Below are positions 50,378 to 60,061 of a stretch of DNA of 64,000 bases, one piece after another (position 1 is the stretch's first letter; the number at the start of each line of letters is the position of its first letter). The stretch is from Streptomyces achromogenes (GTDB taxonomy: Bacteria; Actinomycetota; Actinomycetes; Streptomycetales; Streptomycetaceae). The stretch lies in NCBI RefSeq assembly GCF_030816715.1, contig NZ_JAUSYH010000001.1:2232001-2296000 (forward strand), read 5' to 3'. A program made the translations under genes and the position numbers. The notes below the pieces were generated by a model. The model had not been told where the DNA came from. It searched no databases and worked only from the letters and a program-made list of their open reading frames with translations.

Positions 50378-52465
50378 GTGAGCACCAAGCCGACCACCAC
50401 AGACCTCGAGTGGACCGAGCTGGACCAGCGGGCCGTGGACACCGCCCGCGTCCTGGCCGCCGACGCCGTACAGAAGGTCGGCAACGGCCATCCCGGTACG
50501 GCGATGAGCCTGGCGCCTGCCGCGTACACCCTCTTCCAGAAGGTGATGCGACACGACCCGGCGGACGCCGACTGGGTAGGCCGCGACCGCTTCGTGCTGT
50601 CCGCCGGCCACTCGTCCCTGACGCTGTACACCCAGCTGTACCTGGCCGGCTTCGGCCTGGAACTGGACGATCTGAAGGCCTTCCGCACCTGGGGCTCGAA
50701 GACCCCTGGGCACCCGGAGTACGGCCACACCACGGGCGTCGAGACGACGACCGGCCCGCTGGGCCAGGGTGTCGCCAACGCCGTGGGCATGGCGATGGCC
50801 GCGCGCTACGAGCGCGGTCTGTTCGACCCCGACGCCCCGGCCGGCGAATCGCCGTTCGACCACTTCGTCTACGCCATCGCCGGTGACGGCTGCCTCCAGG
50901 AGGGCATCTCCGCCGAGGCGTCCTCGCTGGCCGGCCACCAGAAGCTCGGCAACCTGGTCCTGCTGTGGGACGACAACCACATCTCGATCGAGGGCGACAC
51001 CGAGACGGCCGTGTCCGAGGACACGGTCAAGCGCTACGAGGCGTACGGCTGGCACGTGCAGCGGGTCGCCCCCAAGCCGGACGGCGACCTGGACCCGCAC
51101 GCCCTGTACGACGCCATCGAGGCCGCGAAGCTGGTGACGGACAAGCCGTCCTTCATCGCGATGCGCTCGATCATCGCCTGGCCCGCCCCGAACGCGCAGA
51201 ACACCGAGGCCGCGCACGGCTCGGCGCTCGGCGACGACGAGGTCGCCGCGACCAAGCGCGTCCTGGGCTTCGACCCGGAGCAGTCCTTCGAGGTCGCGGA
51301 CGAGGTCATCGCCCACACCCGCGGCGCCCTGGACCGCGGCCAGGCGGCCCGCGCCGTGTGGGAGAAGTCGTTCCAGCAGTGGCGGGACAACAACCCCGAG
51401 CGCGCCGCCGAGTTCGACCGCGTCGCCGCGGGCGAGCTGCCCGCCGGCTGGGAGGAGAAGCTCCCGGTCTTCGAGCCCGGCAAGGGCGTCGCCACCCGTG
51501 CCGCGTCCGGCAAGGTGCTCCAGGCGCTCGGCGCGGTCATCCCCGAGCTGTGGGGCGGTTCCGCCGACCTCGCCGGCTCCAACAACACCACCATCGACAA
51601 GACGTCGTCGTTCCTCCCCGAGGGCAACCCGCTGCCCGAGGCGAGCCCGTACGGCCGCACGGTCCACTTCGGCATCCGCGAGCACTCCATGGCCGCGGAG
51701 ATGAACGGCATCGCGCTGCACGGCAACACGCGCGTCTACGGCGGCACGTTCCTCGTGTTCTCCGACTACATGCGCAACGCCGTCCGGCTCTCTGCCCTGA
51801 TGCACGTGCCGGTCACCTACGTGTGGACGCACGACTCCATCGGTCTCGGCGAGGACGGCCCCACCCACCAGCCGGTCGAGCACCTCGCGTCGCTGCGCGC
51901 GATCCCCGGCCTGAACGTGGTCCGCCCGGCCGACGCCAACGAGACCGCGATCGCCTGGCGCGAGATCCTCAAGCGCTGGACGAAGGTCTTCGGCAAGGGC
52001 GCCCCGCACGGCCTGGTCCTCACCCGTCAGGGCGTGCCGACCTACGAACCCAACGAGGACACCGCCAAGGGCGGCTACATCCTCTTCGAGGCCTCCACGG
52101 GAACGCCGGAGGTGATCCTGCTCGCGACCGGCTCCGAGGTGCACGTCGCCGTCGAGGCGCGCGAGCGGCTGGAAGCCGACGGAGTGCCCACCCGGGTGGT
52201 CTCCATGCCGTCCGTGGAGTGGTTCGAGGAGCAGGACCAGGGGTACCGGGACAGCGTCCTGCCCCCGTCCGTCAGGGCCCGCGTGTCGGTCGAGGCCGGT
52301 ATCGGCCTCACCTGGCACAAGTACGTCGGCGACGCCGGCCGCATCGTTTCCCTGGAGCACTTCGGTGCTTCCGCCGACGGCAAGGTCCTCTTCCAGGAGT
52401 ACGGCTTCACTGCCGAGAACGTGGCGGCCAAGGCGCGGGAATCCCTCGCCGCCGCCCAGCGCTGA
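50378..52465 (+). CDS. tkt: Transketolase
   Basis: 695 residues. The TPP motif GDGCLQEG is near residue 168, GNGHPGTAMS at about 33 and the later GGTFLVFSDYMRN and HDSIGLGEDGPTHQP. It moves two-carbon units between pentose and hexose phosphates. The GTG start is preceded by GAGAGGAG. First gene of the five-gene pentose-phosphate operon; 33 bases separate it from tal. Confidence 0.96.
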   Translation: MSTKPTTTDLEWTELDQRAVDTARVLAADAVQKVGNGHPGTAMSLAPAAYTLFQKVMRHDPADADWVGRDRFVLSAGHSSLTLYTQLYLAGFGLELDDLKAFRTWGSKTPGHPEYGHTTGVETTTGPLGQGVANAVGMAMAARYERGLFDPDAPAGESPFDHFVYAIAGDGCLQEGISAEASSLAGHQKLGNLVLLWDDNHISIEGDTETAVSEDTVKRYEAYGWHVQRVAPKPDGDLDPHALYDAIEAAKLVTDKPSFIAMRSIIAWPAPNAQNTEAAHGSALGDDEVAATKRVLGFDPEQSFEVADEVIAHTRGALDRGQAARAVWEKSFQQWRDNNPERAAEFDRVAAGELPAGWEEKLPVFEPGKGVATRAASGKVLQALGAVIPELWGGSADLAGSNNTTIDKTSSFLPEGNPLPEASPYGRTVHFGIREHSMAAEMNGIALHGNTRVYGGTFLVFSDYMRNAVRLSALMHVPVTYVWTHDSIGLGEDGPTHQPVEHLASLRAIPGLNVVRPADANETAIAWREILKRWTKVFGKGAPHGLVLTRQGVPTYEPNEDTAKGGYILFEASTGTPEVILLATGSEVHVAVEARERLEADGVPTRVVSMPSVEWFEEQDQGYRDSVLPPSVRARVSVEAGIGLTWHKYVGDAGRIVSLEHFGASADGKVLFQEYGFTAENVAAKARESLAAAQR

Positions 52466-52498
52466 CGCTCACACACGACCCGTAGGAGATGTAATTCC

Positions 52499-53617
52499 AT
52501 GACAGACGCACTCAAGCGCCTCTCCGAGGAGGGCGTCGCGATCTGGCTGGACGACCTGTCGCGCAAGCGGATCACGTCCGGCAACCTCGCCGAGCTGATC
52601 GACCAGCAGCACGTCGTGGGCGTCACCACCAACCCGTCGATCTTCCAGAAGGCGATCTCCCAGGGCGACGGCTACGACCATCAGCTCTCCGACCTCGCCG
52701 CCCGCGGGGTCACGGTCGAAGAGGCCATCCGCATGATCACGACGGCGGACGTCCGTGACGCCGCCGACATCCTGCGCCCGGTCTTCGACGCCACCGGCGG
52801 CCAGGACGGCCGGGTGTCCATCGAGGTGGACCCGCGCCTCGCGCACCACACCAAGCCGACGGTCGCCGAGGCCAAGCAGCTCGCGTGGCTGGTCGACCGC
52901 CCCAACACGCTGATCAAGATCCCGGCCACCATGGGCGGCCTGCCGGCCATCACCGAGGTCATCGGCCTGGGCATCAGCGTCAACGTCACGCTGATCTTCT
53001 CGCTGGAGCGCTACCGCCAGGTCATGGACGCCTACCTGTCCGGCCTGGAGCAGGCCAAGGAGCGCGGCCTGGACCTGTCGAAGATCCACTCCGTGGCGTC
53101 CTTCTTCGTGTCCCGCGTGGACACCGAGATCGACAAGCGCCTCGACGCGCTCGGCACCGACGAGGCCAAGGCCGCCCGCGGCAAGGCCGGACTCGCCAAC
53201 GCGCGCCTCGCCTACCAGGCGTACGAGGAGGTCTTCGCCGGCGAGCGCTGGGCCGCGCTGGAGAAGGCGGGCGCCAACAAGCAGCGTCCGCTGTGGGCCT
53301 CCACCGGCGTGAAGGACCCCGCGTACAAGGACACCCTGTACGTGGACGACCTGGTCGCCCCGAACACGGTGAACACCATGCCGGAGGCGACCCTGTTCGC
53401 CGCCGAGGACCACGGCTCGATCACCGGCAACACCGTCGCCGGCACCTACGAGCAGGCCCGCGCCGAGATCGACGCCGTCGAGAAGCTCGGCATCTCCTAC
53501 GACGAGGTGGTCCAGCTCCTCGAGGACGAGGGCGTCGAGAAGTTCGAGGCGTCCTGGAACGACCTGCTCAAGTCGACCGAGGCGGAGCTCCAGCGCCTCG
53601 CCCCCTCGGAGGGCTGA
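52499..53617 (+). CDS. tal: Transaldolase
   Basis: 372 residues, actinobacterial transaldolase class. The Schiff-base lysine lies in TLIKIPAT near residue 141, with [12 protein letters not shown] at about 41-52. It moves dihydroxyacetone between sugar phosphates. AGGAGATGTAATTCC precedes the ATG. Its last codons carry the ribosome site of zwf. Confidence 0.96.
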   Translation: MTDALKRLSEEGVAIWLDDLSRKRITSGNLAELIDQQHVVGVTTNPSIFQKAISQGDGYDHQLSDLAARGVTVEEAIRMITTADVRDAADILRPVFDATGGQDGRVSIEVDPRLAHHTKPTVAEAKQLAWLVDRPNTLIKIPATMGGLPAITEVIGLGISVNVTLIFSLERYRQVMDAYLSGLEQAKERGLDLSKIHSVASFFVSRVDTEIDKRLDALGTDEAKAARGKAGLANARLAYQAYEEVFAGERWAALEKAGANKQRPLWASTGVKDPAYKDTLYVDDLVAPNTVNTMPEATLFAAEDHGSITGNTVAGTYEQARAEIDAVEKLGISYDEVVQLLEDEGVEKFEASWNDLLKSTEAELQRLAPSEG

Positions 53618-53621
53618 GAAT

Positions 53622-55145
53622 TTGTCGAGCAGCAACCCGCTGCGTGACCCCGCCGACCGACGGCTCCCGCGTATCGCGGGGCCGTCGGGCCTGGTCATCT
53701 TCGGCGTCACGGGCGATTTGTCCCGGAAGAAGCTCATGCCCGCCGTGTACGACCTCGCCAACCGGGGTCTGCTGCCGCCGGGTTTCTCCCTGGTGGGCTT
53801 CGCCCGCCGGGAGTGGGAGCACGAGGACTTCGCGCAGGAGGTCCACGACGCCGTCAAGGAGCACGCCCGCACGCCCTTCCGCGAGGAGGTCTGGCAGCAG
53901 CTCGTCCAGGGCATGCGCTTCGTGCAGGGCACCTTCGACGACGACGAGGCGTTCGAGCGGCTGCGCGCGACGATCGACGAACTGGACCGGGCCCAGGGCA
54001 CGGGCGGCAACTTCGCCTTCTACCTCTCGGTGCCACCGCGTTCCTTCCCGGTGGTCATCAAGCAGCTGAAGAAGCACGGGCTGGCCGACCAGCAGAACGG
54101 CTCCTGGCGGCGCGCGGTCATCGAAAAGCCCTTCGGTCACGACCTCGCCTCGGCCGAGGAGCTCAACAAGGTCGTCCACGAGGTCTTCGGCTCGGACCAG
54201 GTCTTCCGCATCGACCACTACCTGGGCAAGGAGACCGTCCAGAACATCCTGGCGCTCCGCTTCGCGAACACGATGTTCGAGCCGATCTGGAACCGGTCCT
54301 TCGTGGACCATGTGCAGATCACCATGGCCGAGGACATCGGCATCGGCGGCCGGGCCGGCTACTACGACGGCATCGGCGCCGCCCGTGACGTCATCCAGAA
54401 CCACCTGCTCCAGCTGATGGCGCTGACCGCCATGGAGGAGCCCGCCTCCTTCGACGCGGACGCGCTGGCCGCGGAGAAGACCAAGGTGCTCGGCGCCGTC
54501 CGGCTGCCGAAGGACCTGGGCCGCGACACCGTGCGCGGTCAGTACGCGGCCGGCTGGCAGGGCGGCGAGAAGGCCGTCGGCTATCTCGAAGAGGACGGCA
54601 TCGACCCCAAGTCGAAGACCGACACCTACGCGGCAGTCAAGCTGGGCGTGGACAACCGCCGTTGGGCGGGCGTCCCGTTCTACCTGCGCACCGGCAAGCG
54701 GCTCGGCCGGCGGGTGACCGAGATCGCGGTCGTCTTCCAGCGGGCCCCGCACTCCCCCTTCGACTCCACGGCCACCGAGGAGCTCGGGGCGAACGCCATC
54801 GTCATCCGGGTCCAGCCGGACGAGGGGATCACGGTCCGCTTCGGCTCCAAGGTGCCCGGCACCTCCATGGAGATCCGGGACGTGTCGATGGACTTCGCCT
54901 ACGGCGAGTCCTTCACCGAGTCCTCGCCCGAGGCGTACGAGCGGCTGATCCTGGACGTGCTGCTGGGCGACTCGAACCTCTTCCCCCGCACCGAGGAGGT
55001 CGAGCTGTCCTGGAAGATCCTCGACCCGATCGAGCAGTACTGGGACAAGAACGGCAGGCCCGCGCAGTACCCGTCGGGCACCTGGGGGCCGGTCGAGGCC
55101 GACGAGATGCTCGAGCGAGACGGACGGAGCTGGCGCCGGCCATGA
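53622..55145 (+). CDS. zwf: Glucose-6-phosphate 1-dehydrogenase
   Basis: 507 residues from a TTG start five bases after the tal stop, with GGAGGG in the end of tal. NADP site GVTGDLSRKKLMP is near 28-40, and the active-site RIDHYLGKE near 200. First oxidative step of the pentose phosphate pathway. It is overlapped by opcA (ATGA). Confidence 0.96.
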   Translation: MSSSNPLRDPADRRLPRIAGPSGLVIFGVTGDLSRKKLMPAVYDLANRGLLPPGFSLVGFARREWEHEDFAQEVHDAVKEHARTPFREEVWQQLVQGMRFVQGTFDDDEAFERLRATIDELDRAQGTGGNFAFYLSVPPRSFPVVIKQLKKHGLADQQNGSWRRAVIEKPFGHDLASAEELNKVVHEVFGSDQVFRIDHYLGKETVQNILALRFANTMFEPIWNRSFVDHVQITMAEDIGIGGRAGYYDGIGAARDVIQNHLLQLMALTAMEEPASFDADALAAEKTKVLGAVRLPKDLGRDTVRGQYAAGWQGGEKAVGYLEEDGIDPKSKTDTYAAVKLGVDNRRWAGVPFYLRTGKRLGRRVTEIAVVFQRAPHSPFDSTATEELGANAIVIRVQPDEGITVRFGSKVPGTSMEIRDVSMDFAYGESFTESSPEAYERLILDVLLGDSNLFPRTEEVELSWKILDPIEQYWDKNGRPAQYPSGTWGPVEADEMLERDGRSWRRP

Positions 55146-56284
55146 AAACGGACCTCACGGACACCACTGCCAGCAAGATCAACAAGGCGCTGGTGCAGGG
55201 CCGCCGTGCGATAGGCACACCCGCCGTCGGCATGGTGCTCACCCTCGTCGTCGTCACGGACGAGGAGAACGCCTACGACGCCCTGAAGGCCGCCAACGAC
55301 GCGTCGCACGAGCACCCCTCGCGCACGCTCGTGGTCATCAAGCGCGTCTCCCGCTCCCCCCGGGGCCGCACCCAGTCCCGCCTCGACGCCGAGGTGCGCC
55401 TCGGCGCGGACGCCGGCAGCGGCGAGACGGTCATCCTCCGGCTGTACGGCGAGGTGTCCGACCACGCCCAGTCCGTCGTGCTGCCGCTGCTGCTGCCGGA
55501 CGCGCCCGTGGTGGTCTGGTGGTCGGTGGACGCTCCGCGCGACCCGGCGGGCGACCCGCTGGGCGCCCTGGGCCAGCGCCGGGTCACCGACAGCTACACG
55601 GCGGAGAAGCCCGTCGACGAGCTGCGTTCCCGCGCCGAGAGCTACGAGCCGGGCGACACCGACCTGGCGTGGGCCCGGATCACTCCGTGGCGTTCCATGC
55701 TGGCCGCCGCACTCGACCAGGTCAGCTGCGAGATCGTGTCCGCCGAGGTGGCGGGCGAGGAGTCCAACCCGAGCGTCGAGCTGCTCGCCATGTGGCTCGC
55801 CGACCGGCTCCATGTGCACGTCCGGCGCGCGGTCTCGGCCGGCCCCGGTCTGACCCAGGTGCGAATGGAGACCACCGGCGGCCCGATCACGCTGCACCGG
55901 TCGGACGGGGCGATGGCCACCCTGGCGCTGCCCGGCCAGCCCGACCGGGCGGTGGCGCTCAAGCGCCGGGAGACGTCGGAGCTGCTCGCGGAGGAGCTGC
56001 GCAGGCTCGACCCCGACGACACGTACGCGTCCGCCCTGCGGTTCGGCGTGGACCGGCTGGGCGGCCTGCAGTCGGCCGCCGAGCGGGTGGCGGAGCGGGC
56101 CGAGGCGGCCTCCCAGCCCCCGCCGTCCCTGCCGGTCCGCGCCGTGGCGGAACCGGCTGCCGCCGGCCGTGACTCCGGCCCGGCCGCCCCTGCCGCGCCG
56201 GCCACCGCCTCACCGGGCTCCGGTGACGGCGACCGGCCGTCTCCCGCGCAGATGCCCCCGGTCAGGAAGGCGGATCAGCAGTGA
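55142..56284 (+). CDS. opcA: Glucose-6-phosphate dehydrogenase assembly protein OpcA
   Basis: 380 residues. The OpcA pattern is clear (ASKINKALVQGRRAIGTPAVGMVLTL broken across the N-terminus, WWSVDAP, ARITPWRSMLAAALDQ). It activates G6PDH by an allosteric role in actinobacteria and cyanobacteria. The last 55 residues are a disordered Pro/Ala tail absent from many homologues. Four-base overlaps with zwf and pgl. Confidence 0.93.
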   Translation: MKTDLTDTTASKINKALVQGRRAIGTPAVGMVLTLVVVTDEENAYDALKAANDASHEHPSRTLVVIKRVSRSPRGRTQSRLDAEVRLGADAGSGETVILRLYGEVSDHAQSVVLPLLLPDAPVVVWWSVDAPRDPAGDPLGALGQRRVTDSYTAEKPVDELRSRAESYEPGDTDLAWARITPWRSMLAAALDQVSCEIVSAEVAGEESNPSVELLAMWLADRLHVHVRRAVSAGPGLTQVRMETTGGPITLHRSDGAMATLALPGQPDRAVALKRRETSELLAEELRRLDPDDTYASALRFGVDRLGGLQSAAERVAERAEAASQPPPSLPVRAVAEPAAAGRDSGPAAPAAPATASPGSGDGDRPSPAQMPPVRKADQQ

Positions 56285-57063
56285 GCACGCCCCAGCTGGT
56301 CGTCCACCGCGACAAGGAGCTGATGGCGCAGGCCGCGGCGGCCCGGCTGATCACGAAGATCGTGGACGCGCAGGCCTCCCGGGGCCATGCGTCCGTGGTC
56401 CTCACCGGCGGCCGCAACGGCAACGGCCTGCTGGCCGCGCTGGCCGCCGCGCCCGCCCGCGACGCCGTCGACTGGGCGCGGCTCGACCTGTGGTGGGGCG
56501 ACGAGCGGTTCCTGCCCGAGGGCGACCCGGAGCGCAACGTCACGCAGGCCCGTGAGGCCCTGCTCGACTCCGTCCCGGTGGACCCGAAGCGTGTGCACGC
56601 CATGCCCGCGTCGGACGGTCCCGACGGCGCCGACGTGGAGGCGGCCGCGGCGTCCTACGCCGAGGAACTGGCCCGCGCGGCCGGTCCCGAGAACCACGGC
56701 ACGGTCCCGTCCTTCGACGTGCTGATGCTGGGCGTCGGCCCGGACACCCATGTGGCCTCGCTCTTCCCGGAGCTGCCGGCCGTGCGGGAGACCGAGCGCA
56801 CGGTGGTCGGCGTCCGCGGCGCGCCCAAGCCCCCGCCGACCCGCGTCACGCTCACCCTCCCGGCGATCCGGGCGGCCCGTGAGGTGTGGCTGCTCGCGGC
56901 CGGCGAGGACAAGGCGCAGGCCGCGGCGATCGCCCTGTCCGGAGCGGGCGAGATCCAGGCCCCGGCCGCGGGAGCCCAGGGACGCGCCCGCACCCTGTGG
57001 CTGCTGGACTCGGCGGCGGCCTCGCGGCTGCCGAGGTCGCTGTATCCGCCGGCTTCGTCGTAA
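56281..57063 (+). CDS. pgl: 6-phosphogluconolactonase
   Basis: 260 residues. The DevB family segments are SVVLTGGRNGNGLL, LWWGDERFLP and MLGVGPDTHVASLFP. It hydrolyses the lactone made by zwf. GTG start overlapping the opcA stop. Last gene of the operon, followed by a strong hairpin terminator. Confidence 0.95.
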   Translation: MSTPQLVVHRDKELMAQAAAARLITKIVDAQASRGHASVVLTGGRNGNGLLAALAAAPARDAVDWARLDLWWGDERFLPEGDPERNVTQAREALLDSVPVDPKRVHAMPASDGPDGADVEAAAASYAEELARAAGPENHGTVPSFDVLMLGVGPDTHVASLFPELPAVRETERTVVGVRGAPKPPPTRVTLTLPAIRAAREVWLLAAGEDKAQAAAIALSGAGEIQAPAAGAQGRARTLWLLDSAAASRLPRSLYPPASS

Positions 57064-57075
57064 CGCCTTCTGCGC

Positions 57076-57126
57076 GACAGCACTCGACGCCGGGTCCCGT
57101 CCAGGGACCCGGCGTCGAGTGCTGTC
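57076..57126. terminator. Bidirectional terminator between pgl and pgi
   Basis: A 23-base perfect stem with a five-base loop GTCCA between converging genes, one of the strongest hairpins in the window. Confidence 0.9.
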
Positions 57127-57173
57127 AGCAGCAGATCGGCACCGTCAGCAGGGCCGCTCCGGCCGGGGTCGCC

Positions 57174-58829
57174 TCACTGCCGGCCGCGCAGCTCCCGGTA
57201 CGTGGCGACGAGGGCCCGGGTGGACCCGTCCAGACCGGCGACGTCGGCGCCTTCGGTGAGGGCGGGCTCCACGCGCTTGGCGAGGACCTTGCCGAGCTCC
57301 ACGCCCCACTGGTCGAAGGAGTCGATGTTCCACACCGCGCCCTGCACGAACACCTTGTGCTCGTAGAGGGCGACGAGCTGGCCGAGGACGGACGGAGTGA
57401 GTTCCTTCGCCAGGATGGTCGTGGTGGGGTGGTCGCCCTTGAACGTCTTGTGCGCCACCAGTTCCTCCGGCACTCCTTCCGCGCGGACCTCCTCGGGCGT
57501 CTTGCCGAAGGCCAGCGCCTGCGTCTGCGCGAAGAAGTTCGCCATCAACAGGTCGTGCTGGGAGGCGAGTTCGCCGCTGAGCTCGTCGACCGGCCGGGCG
57601 AAGCCGATGAAGTCGGCCGGGATGAGCTTCGTGCCCTGGTGGATCAACTGGTAGTAGGCGTGCTGCCCGTTGGTGCCCGGCGTGCCCCAGACGACGGGGC
57701 CGGTCTGCCAGTCCACCTCCGTGCCGTCGCGGCCGACGTGCTTGCCGTTGGACTCCATGTCCAGCTGCTGGAGATAGGCGGCGAACTTCGACAGGTAGTG
57801 GCTGTACGGCAGCACGGCGTGCGACTGCGCGTCGTGGAAGTTGCCGTACCACACGCCCAGCAGCCCCAACAGCAGCGGGACGTTGGACTCGGCGGGCGCG
57901 GTGCGGAAGTGCTCGTCGACGAGGTGGAAGCCGTCGAGCATCTCACGGAAGCGGTCCGGGCCGATGGCGATCATCAGCGACAGGCCGATCGCCGAGTCGT
58001 AGGAGTAGCGGCCGCCGACCCAGTCCCAGAACTCGAACATGTTGGCCGTGTCGATGCCGAAGCCGGCGACCTTCCCGGCGTTCGTCGACAGGGCGACGAA
58101 GTGCTGGGCGACCGCCTTCTCGTCGCCGCCCAGTCCGTCGAGGAGCCAGGAGCGGGCCGAGGTGGCGTTGGTGATCGTCTCGATGGTGGTGAAGGTCTTC
58201 GACGCGACGATGAACAGCGTCTCCGCCGGGTCCAGGTCGCGGACCGCCTCGTGCAGGTCCGCGCCGTCCACGTTGGACACGAAGCGGACCGTGAGGTCGC
58301 GGTCGGTGTAACTGCGCAGCGCCTCGTAGGCCATCGCCGGGCCCAGGTCGGAGCCGCCGATGCCGATGTTGACGACGTTGCGGATGCGCCGGCCGGTGTG
58401 GCCGGTCCACTCTCCGGAGCGCACCCGCTCGGCGAAGCCGGCCATCTTGTCGAGGACGGCGTGCACGGCGGGGACGACGTTCTCCCCGTCGACCTCGATC
58501 ACCGCGTCGCGCGGGGCGCGCAGGGCGGTGTGCAGCACCGCGCGGTCCTCGGTGGTGTTGATCCGCTCGCCGCGGAACATGGCGTCCCGCAGCCCGAACA
58601 CGTCGACCGCCGCGGCCAGCTCACGCAACAGTCGCAGTGTCTCGTCCGTGACGAGGTGCTTGGAGTAGTCGATGTGCAGGTCGCCGACCTGCAGGGTGTG
58701 ACCGGCGCCGCGGTCGGGGTCGGCGGCGAACAGCTCGCGCAGCCGCACCTCGCCGAGTTCCTCGCGGTGTTCGGCCAGAGCGGTCCACTCGGGCGTCTGG
58801 TTCAGCCTCGTACGGCCGTCTGCGTTCAT
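57174..58829 (-). CDS. pgi: Glucose-6-phosphate isomerase
   Basis: 551 residues from MNADGRTR. Signatures are [11 protein letters not shown] near 154, [11 protein letters not shown], the catalytic segment [12 protein letters not shown], and [12 protein letters not shown] near the end. It links glucose- and fructose-6-phosphate. A longer frame upstream exists but does not match the family. It converges on pgl. Confidence 0.95.
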   Translation of the reverse strand: MNADGRTRLNQTPEWTALAEHREELGEVRLRELFAADPDRGAGHTLQVGDLHIDYSKHLVTDETLRLLRELAAAVDVFGLRDAMFRGERINTTEDRAVLHTALRAPRDAVIEVDGENVVPAVHAVLDKMAGFAERVRSGEWTGHTGRRIRNVVNIGIGGSDLGPAMAYEALRSYTDRDLTVRFVSNVDGADLHEAVRDLDPAETLFIVASKTFTTIETITNATSARSWLLDGLGGDEKAVAQHFVALSTNAGKVAGFGIDTANMFEFWDWVGGRYSYDSAIGLSLMIAIGPDRFREMLDGFHLVDEHFRTAPAESNVPLLLGLLGVWYGNFHDAQSHAVLPYSHYLSKFAAYLQQLDMESNGKHVGRDGTEVDWQTGPVVWGTPGTNGQHAYYQLIHQGTKLIPADFIGFARPVDELSGELASQHDLLMANFFAQTQALAFGKTPEEVRAEGVPEELVAHKTFKGDHPTTTILAKELTPSVLGQLVALYEHKVFVQGAVWNIDSFDQWGVELGKVLAKRVEPALTEGADVAGLDGSTRALVATYRELRGRQ

Positions 58830-59079
58830 CTCGGACTTCAGCCCTTCCTCACCTGTCCGTGCTGCCTCGCACGCCTTGCCCCGCCGCTCCCAACCTAGTT
58901 GATCAGGAGTGAGCACGAGCGGACGTGCCGTGGCGCCCGGGGCAACAGGAGGTACGTCCCGCAGGCGCTCGGGTATCAGCGCGGCGGCGGTGTGTGCGAC
59001 GAGGCAGGGCCGCGGCGAACGGCGGAGGGCAGCGCGGAGGACCGTTGCGCGGGCTGACGGCCCGGGCGCGAAACAGCTT
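58830..59079. other. Gene-free stretch upstream of pgi
   Basis: About 250 bases of GC-rich DNA between the pgi start and the terminator of the RbpA-like gene. Short AGGAGTGAGC and AGGAGGTACG sequences are present but lead no convincing frame. Presumably holds the pgi promoter. Confidence 0.5.
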
Positions 59080-59107
59080 CGGCCGGGCGCCCTCGGGCAC
59101 CCGGCCG
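59080..59107 (-). terminator. Terminator of the RbpA-like gene
   Basis: 12-base stem with one mismatch and a CTCG loop, 27 bases past the stop. Confidence 0.65.
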
Positions 59108-59133
59108 GTCTACGTCACCAGGGCGTGTCCGCC

Positions 59134-59469
59134 CTAGATCTCGCCCCGCAGTTTGGCGAGCGCCTCGGCGAGGATCGCCTCGCCGTCCGCGTCGCTGCGC
59201 CGCTCCCGCACATAGGCGAGGTGCGTCTTGTAGGGCTCGGTGCGCGGGGGGTCCGGGGGGTTGTCCCGGTCCTGCCCGGCGGGAAAGCCGCAGCGCGGGC
59301 AGTCCCAGGTCTCGGGAACCTGCGCGTCGCTGGCGAAGCTGGGCACCGTCTCGTGTCCGTTGGAGCACCAGAAGGAGATGCGCAGACGGGGCGCGGACTC
59401 GCCCCGCTCGGCCTCGCCCATCGGCCCCGCCCCGACCCGGCTACCTCGGATCGCGTTGCCACTTGCCAC
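59134..59469 (-). CDS. RbpA-family RNA polymerase-binding protein (paralogue)
   Basis: 111 residues. RbpA features are the opening GNAIRGSRVG, a zinc knuckle Cys35, His39, Cys57 and Cys60 (FWCSNGH, DCPRCG), and the sigma-interaction end YKTHLAYVRERRSDADGEAILAEAL, matching the THWDMLLERR position of RbpA. It probably binds RNA polymerase or sigma. It lacks the longer basic C-terminus of housekeeping RbpA and looks like the second Streptomyces paralogue. GTG start with GGGAG before it. Its leader contains strong hairpins. Confidence 0.88.
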   Translation of the reverse strand: MASGNAIRGSRVGAGPMGEAERGESAPRLRISFWCSNGHETVPSFASDAQVPETWDCPRCGFPAGQDRDNPPDPPRTEPYKTHLAYVRERRSDADGEAILAEALAKLRGEI

Positions 59470-59496
59470 GGTCGTAACTCCCTGCGTGATGGTGCC

Positions 59497-59523
59497 GCGA
59501 AGCGAGTCGGCGTTTCGCTTCGC
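59497..59523 (-). promoter_or_regulatory. Leader hairpin before the RbpA-like gene
   Basis: GCGAAGCGA and its exact complement separated by nine bases, 28-54 bases before the start codon. Could be a translation control hairpin or an operator. Confidence 0.45.
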
Positions 59524-59540
59524 CGCGAGCGCCTCAGTCT

Positions 59541-59650
59541 ACGTAAGGCCCAACGCGCGTCCAGTGATTGGAGTTACAGCTCCCACACCTGGACGCAAGC
59601 CCCATGATAGGCCGCGCTCTGCTGCGCGTACCGAACATGGGGCCTTACGT
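59541..59650 (-). ncRNA. Three-way-junction RNA candidate between secG and the RbpA-like gene
   Basis: Outer stem ACGTAAGG/CCTTACGT (up to 11 bp), hairpin 1 GCGTCCAG/CTGGACGC enclosing GGAG/CTCC, and hairpin 2 CCCCAT/ATGGGG enclosing CGCGC/GCGCG with loop TCTGCT. All arms are perfect and close with short junctions, so the fold is credible in either strand. It starts 30 bases after secG and ends about 70 bases before the RbpA-like start. It may be a 5' leader regulator, a processed small RNA or a complex terminator. I do not match it to any known RNA family. Confidence 0.5.
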
Positions 59651-59680
59651 ACCGGAATGTGCGTGCCTGTGAGAAGCTGA

Positions 59681-59917
59681 TCAGTTGTTCGTCTTCATCA
59701 GGATGCCGAGGACGATGATGGAGGCGAACCACAGCGTCCCGACCACGACGGTGATGCGGTCGAGGTTGCGCTCGGCGACCGAGGAACCGCCGACGGAGGA
59801 CTGCATGCCACCGCCGAACATGTCGGAGAGGCCGCCGCCCTTCCCCTTGTGCATCAGCACCAGCAGCATCAGCAGCAGGCTGAAGACGATCAGGGCGATC
59901 GAGAACCCCAAAACCAC
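59681..59917 (-). CDS. secG: Preprotein translocase subunit SecG
   Basis: 78 residues, two transmembrane segments (IALIVFSLLLMLLVLMHK and ITVVVGTLWFASIIVLGIL) around a Gly-rich loop (GGGLSDMFGGG), the SecG pattern. Aids SecYE protein export. GTG start. In the usual actinobacterial place downstream of tpiA. Confidence 0.95.
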   Translation of the reverse strand: MVLGFSIALIVFSLLLMLLVLMHKGKGGGLSDMFGGGMQSSVGGSSVAERNLDRITVVVGTLWFASIIVLGILMKTNN

Positions 59918-60061
59918 GGCTGGACCAACTTCCTCGGATTCGGATAAGGACCGGAACGGACAACGGGGGCACAGCGCCGATTCCCGTGCGGCTGCGCCGC
60001 GTGGCGCTATGCCCCCGCAAGAGTACGACGGATCGCCGCTACCGCATACTCACAGCTCGGA

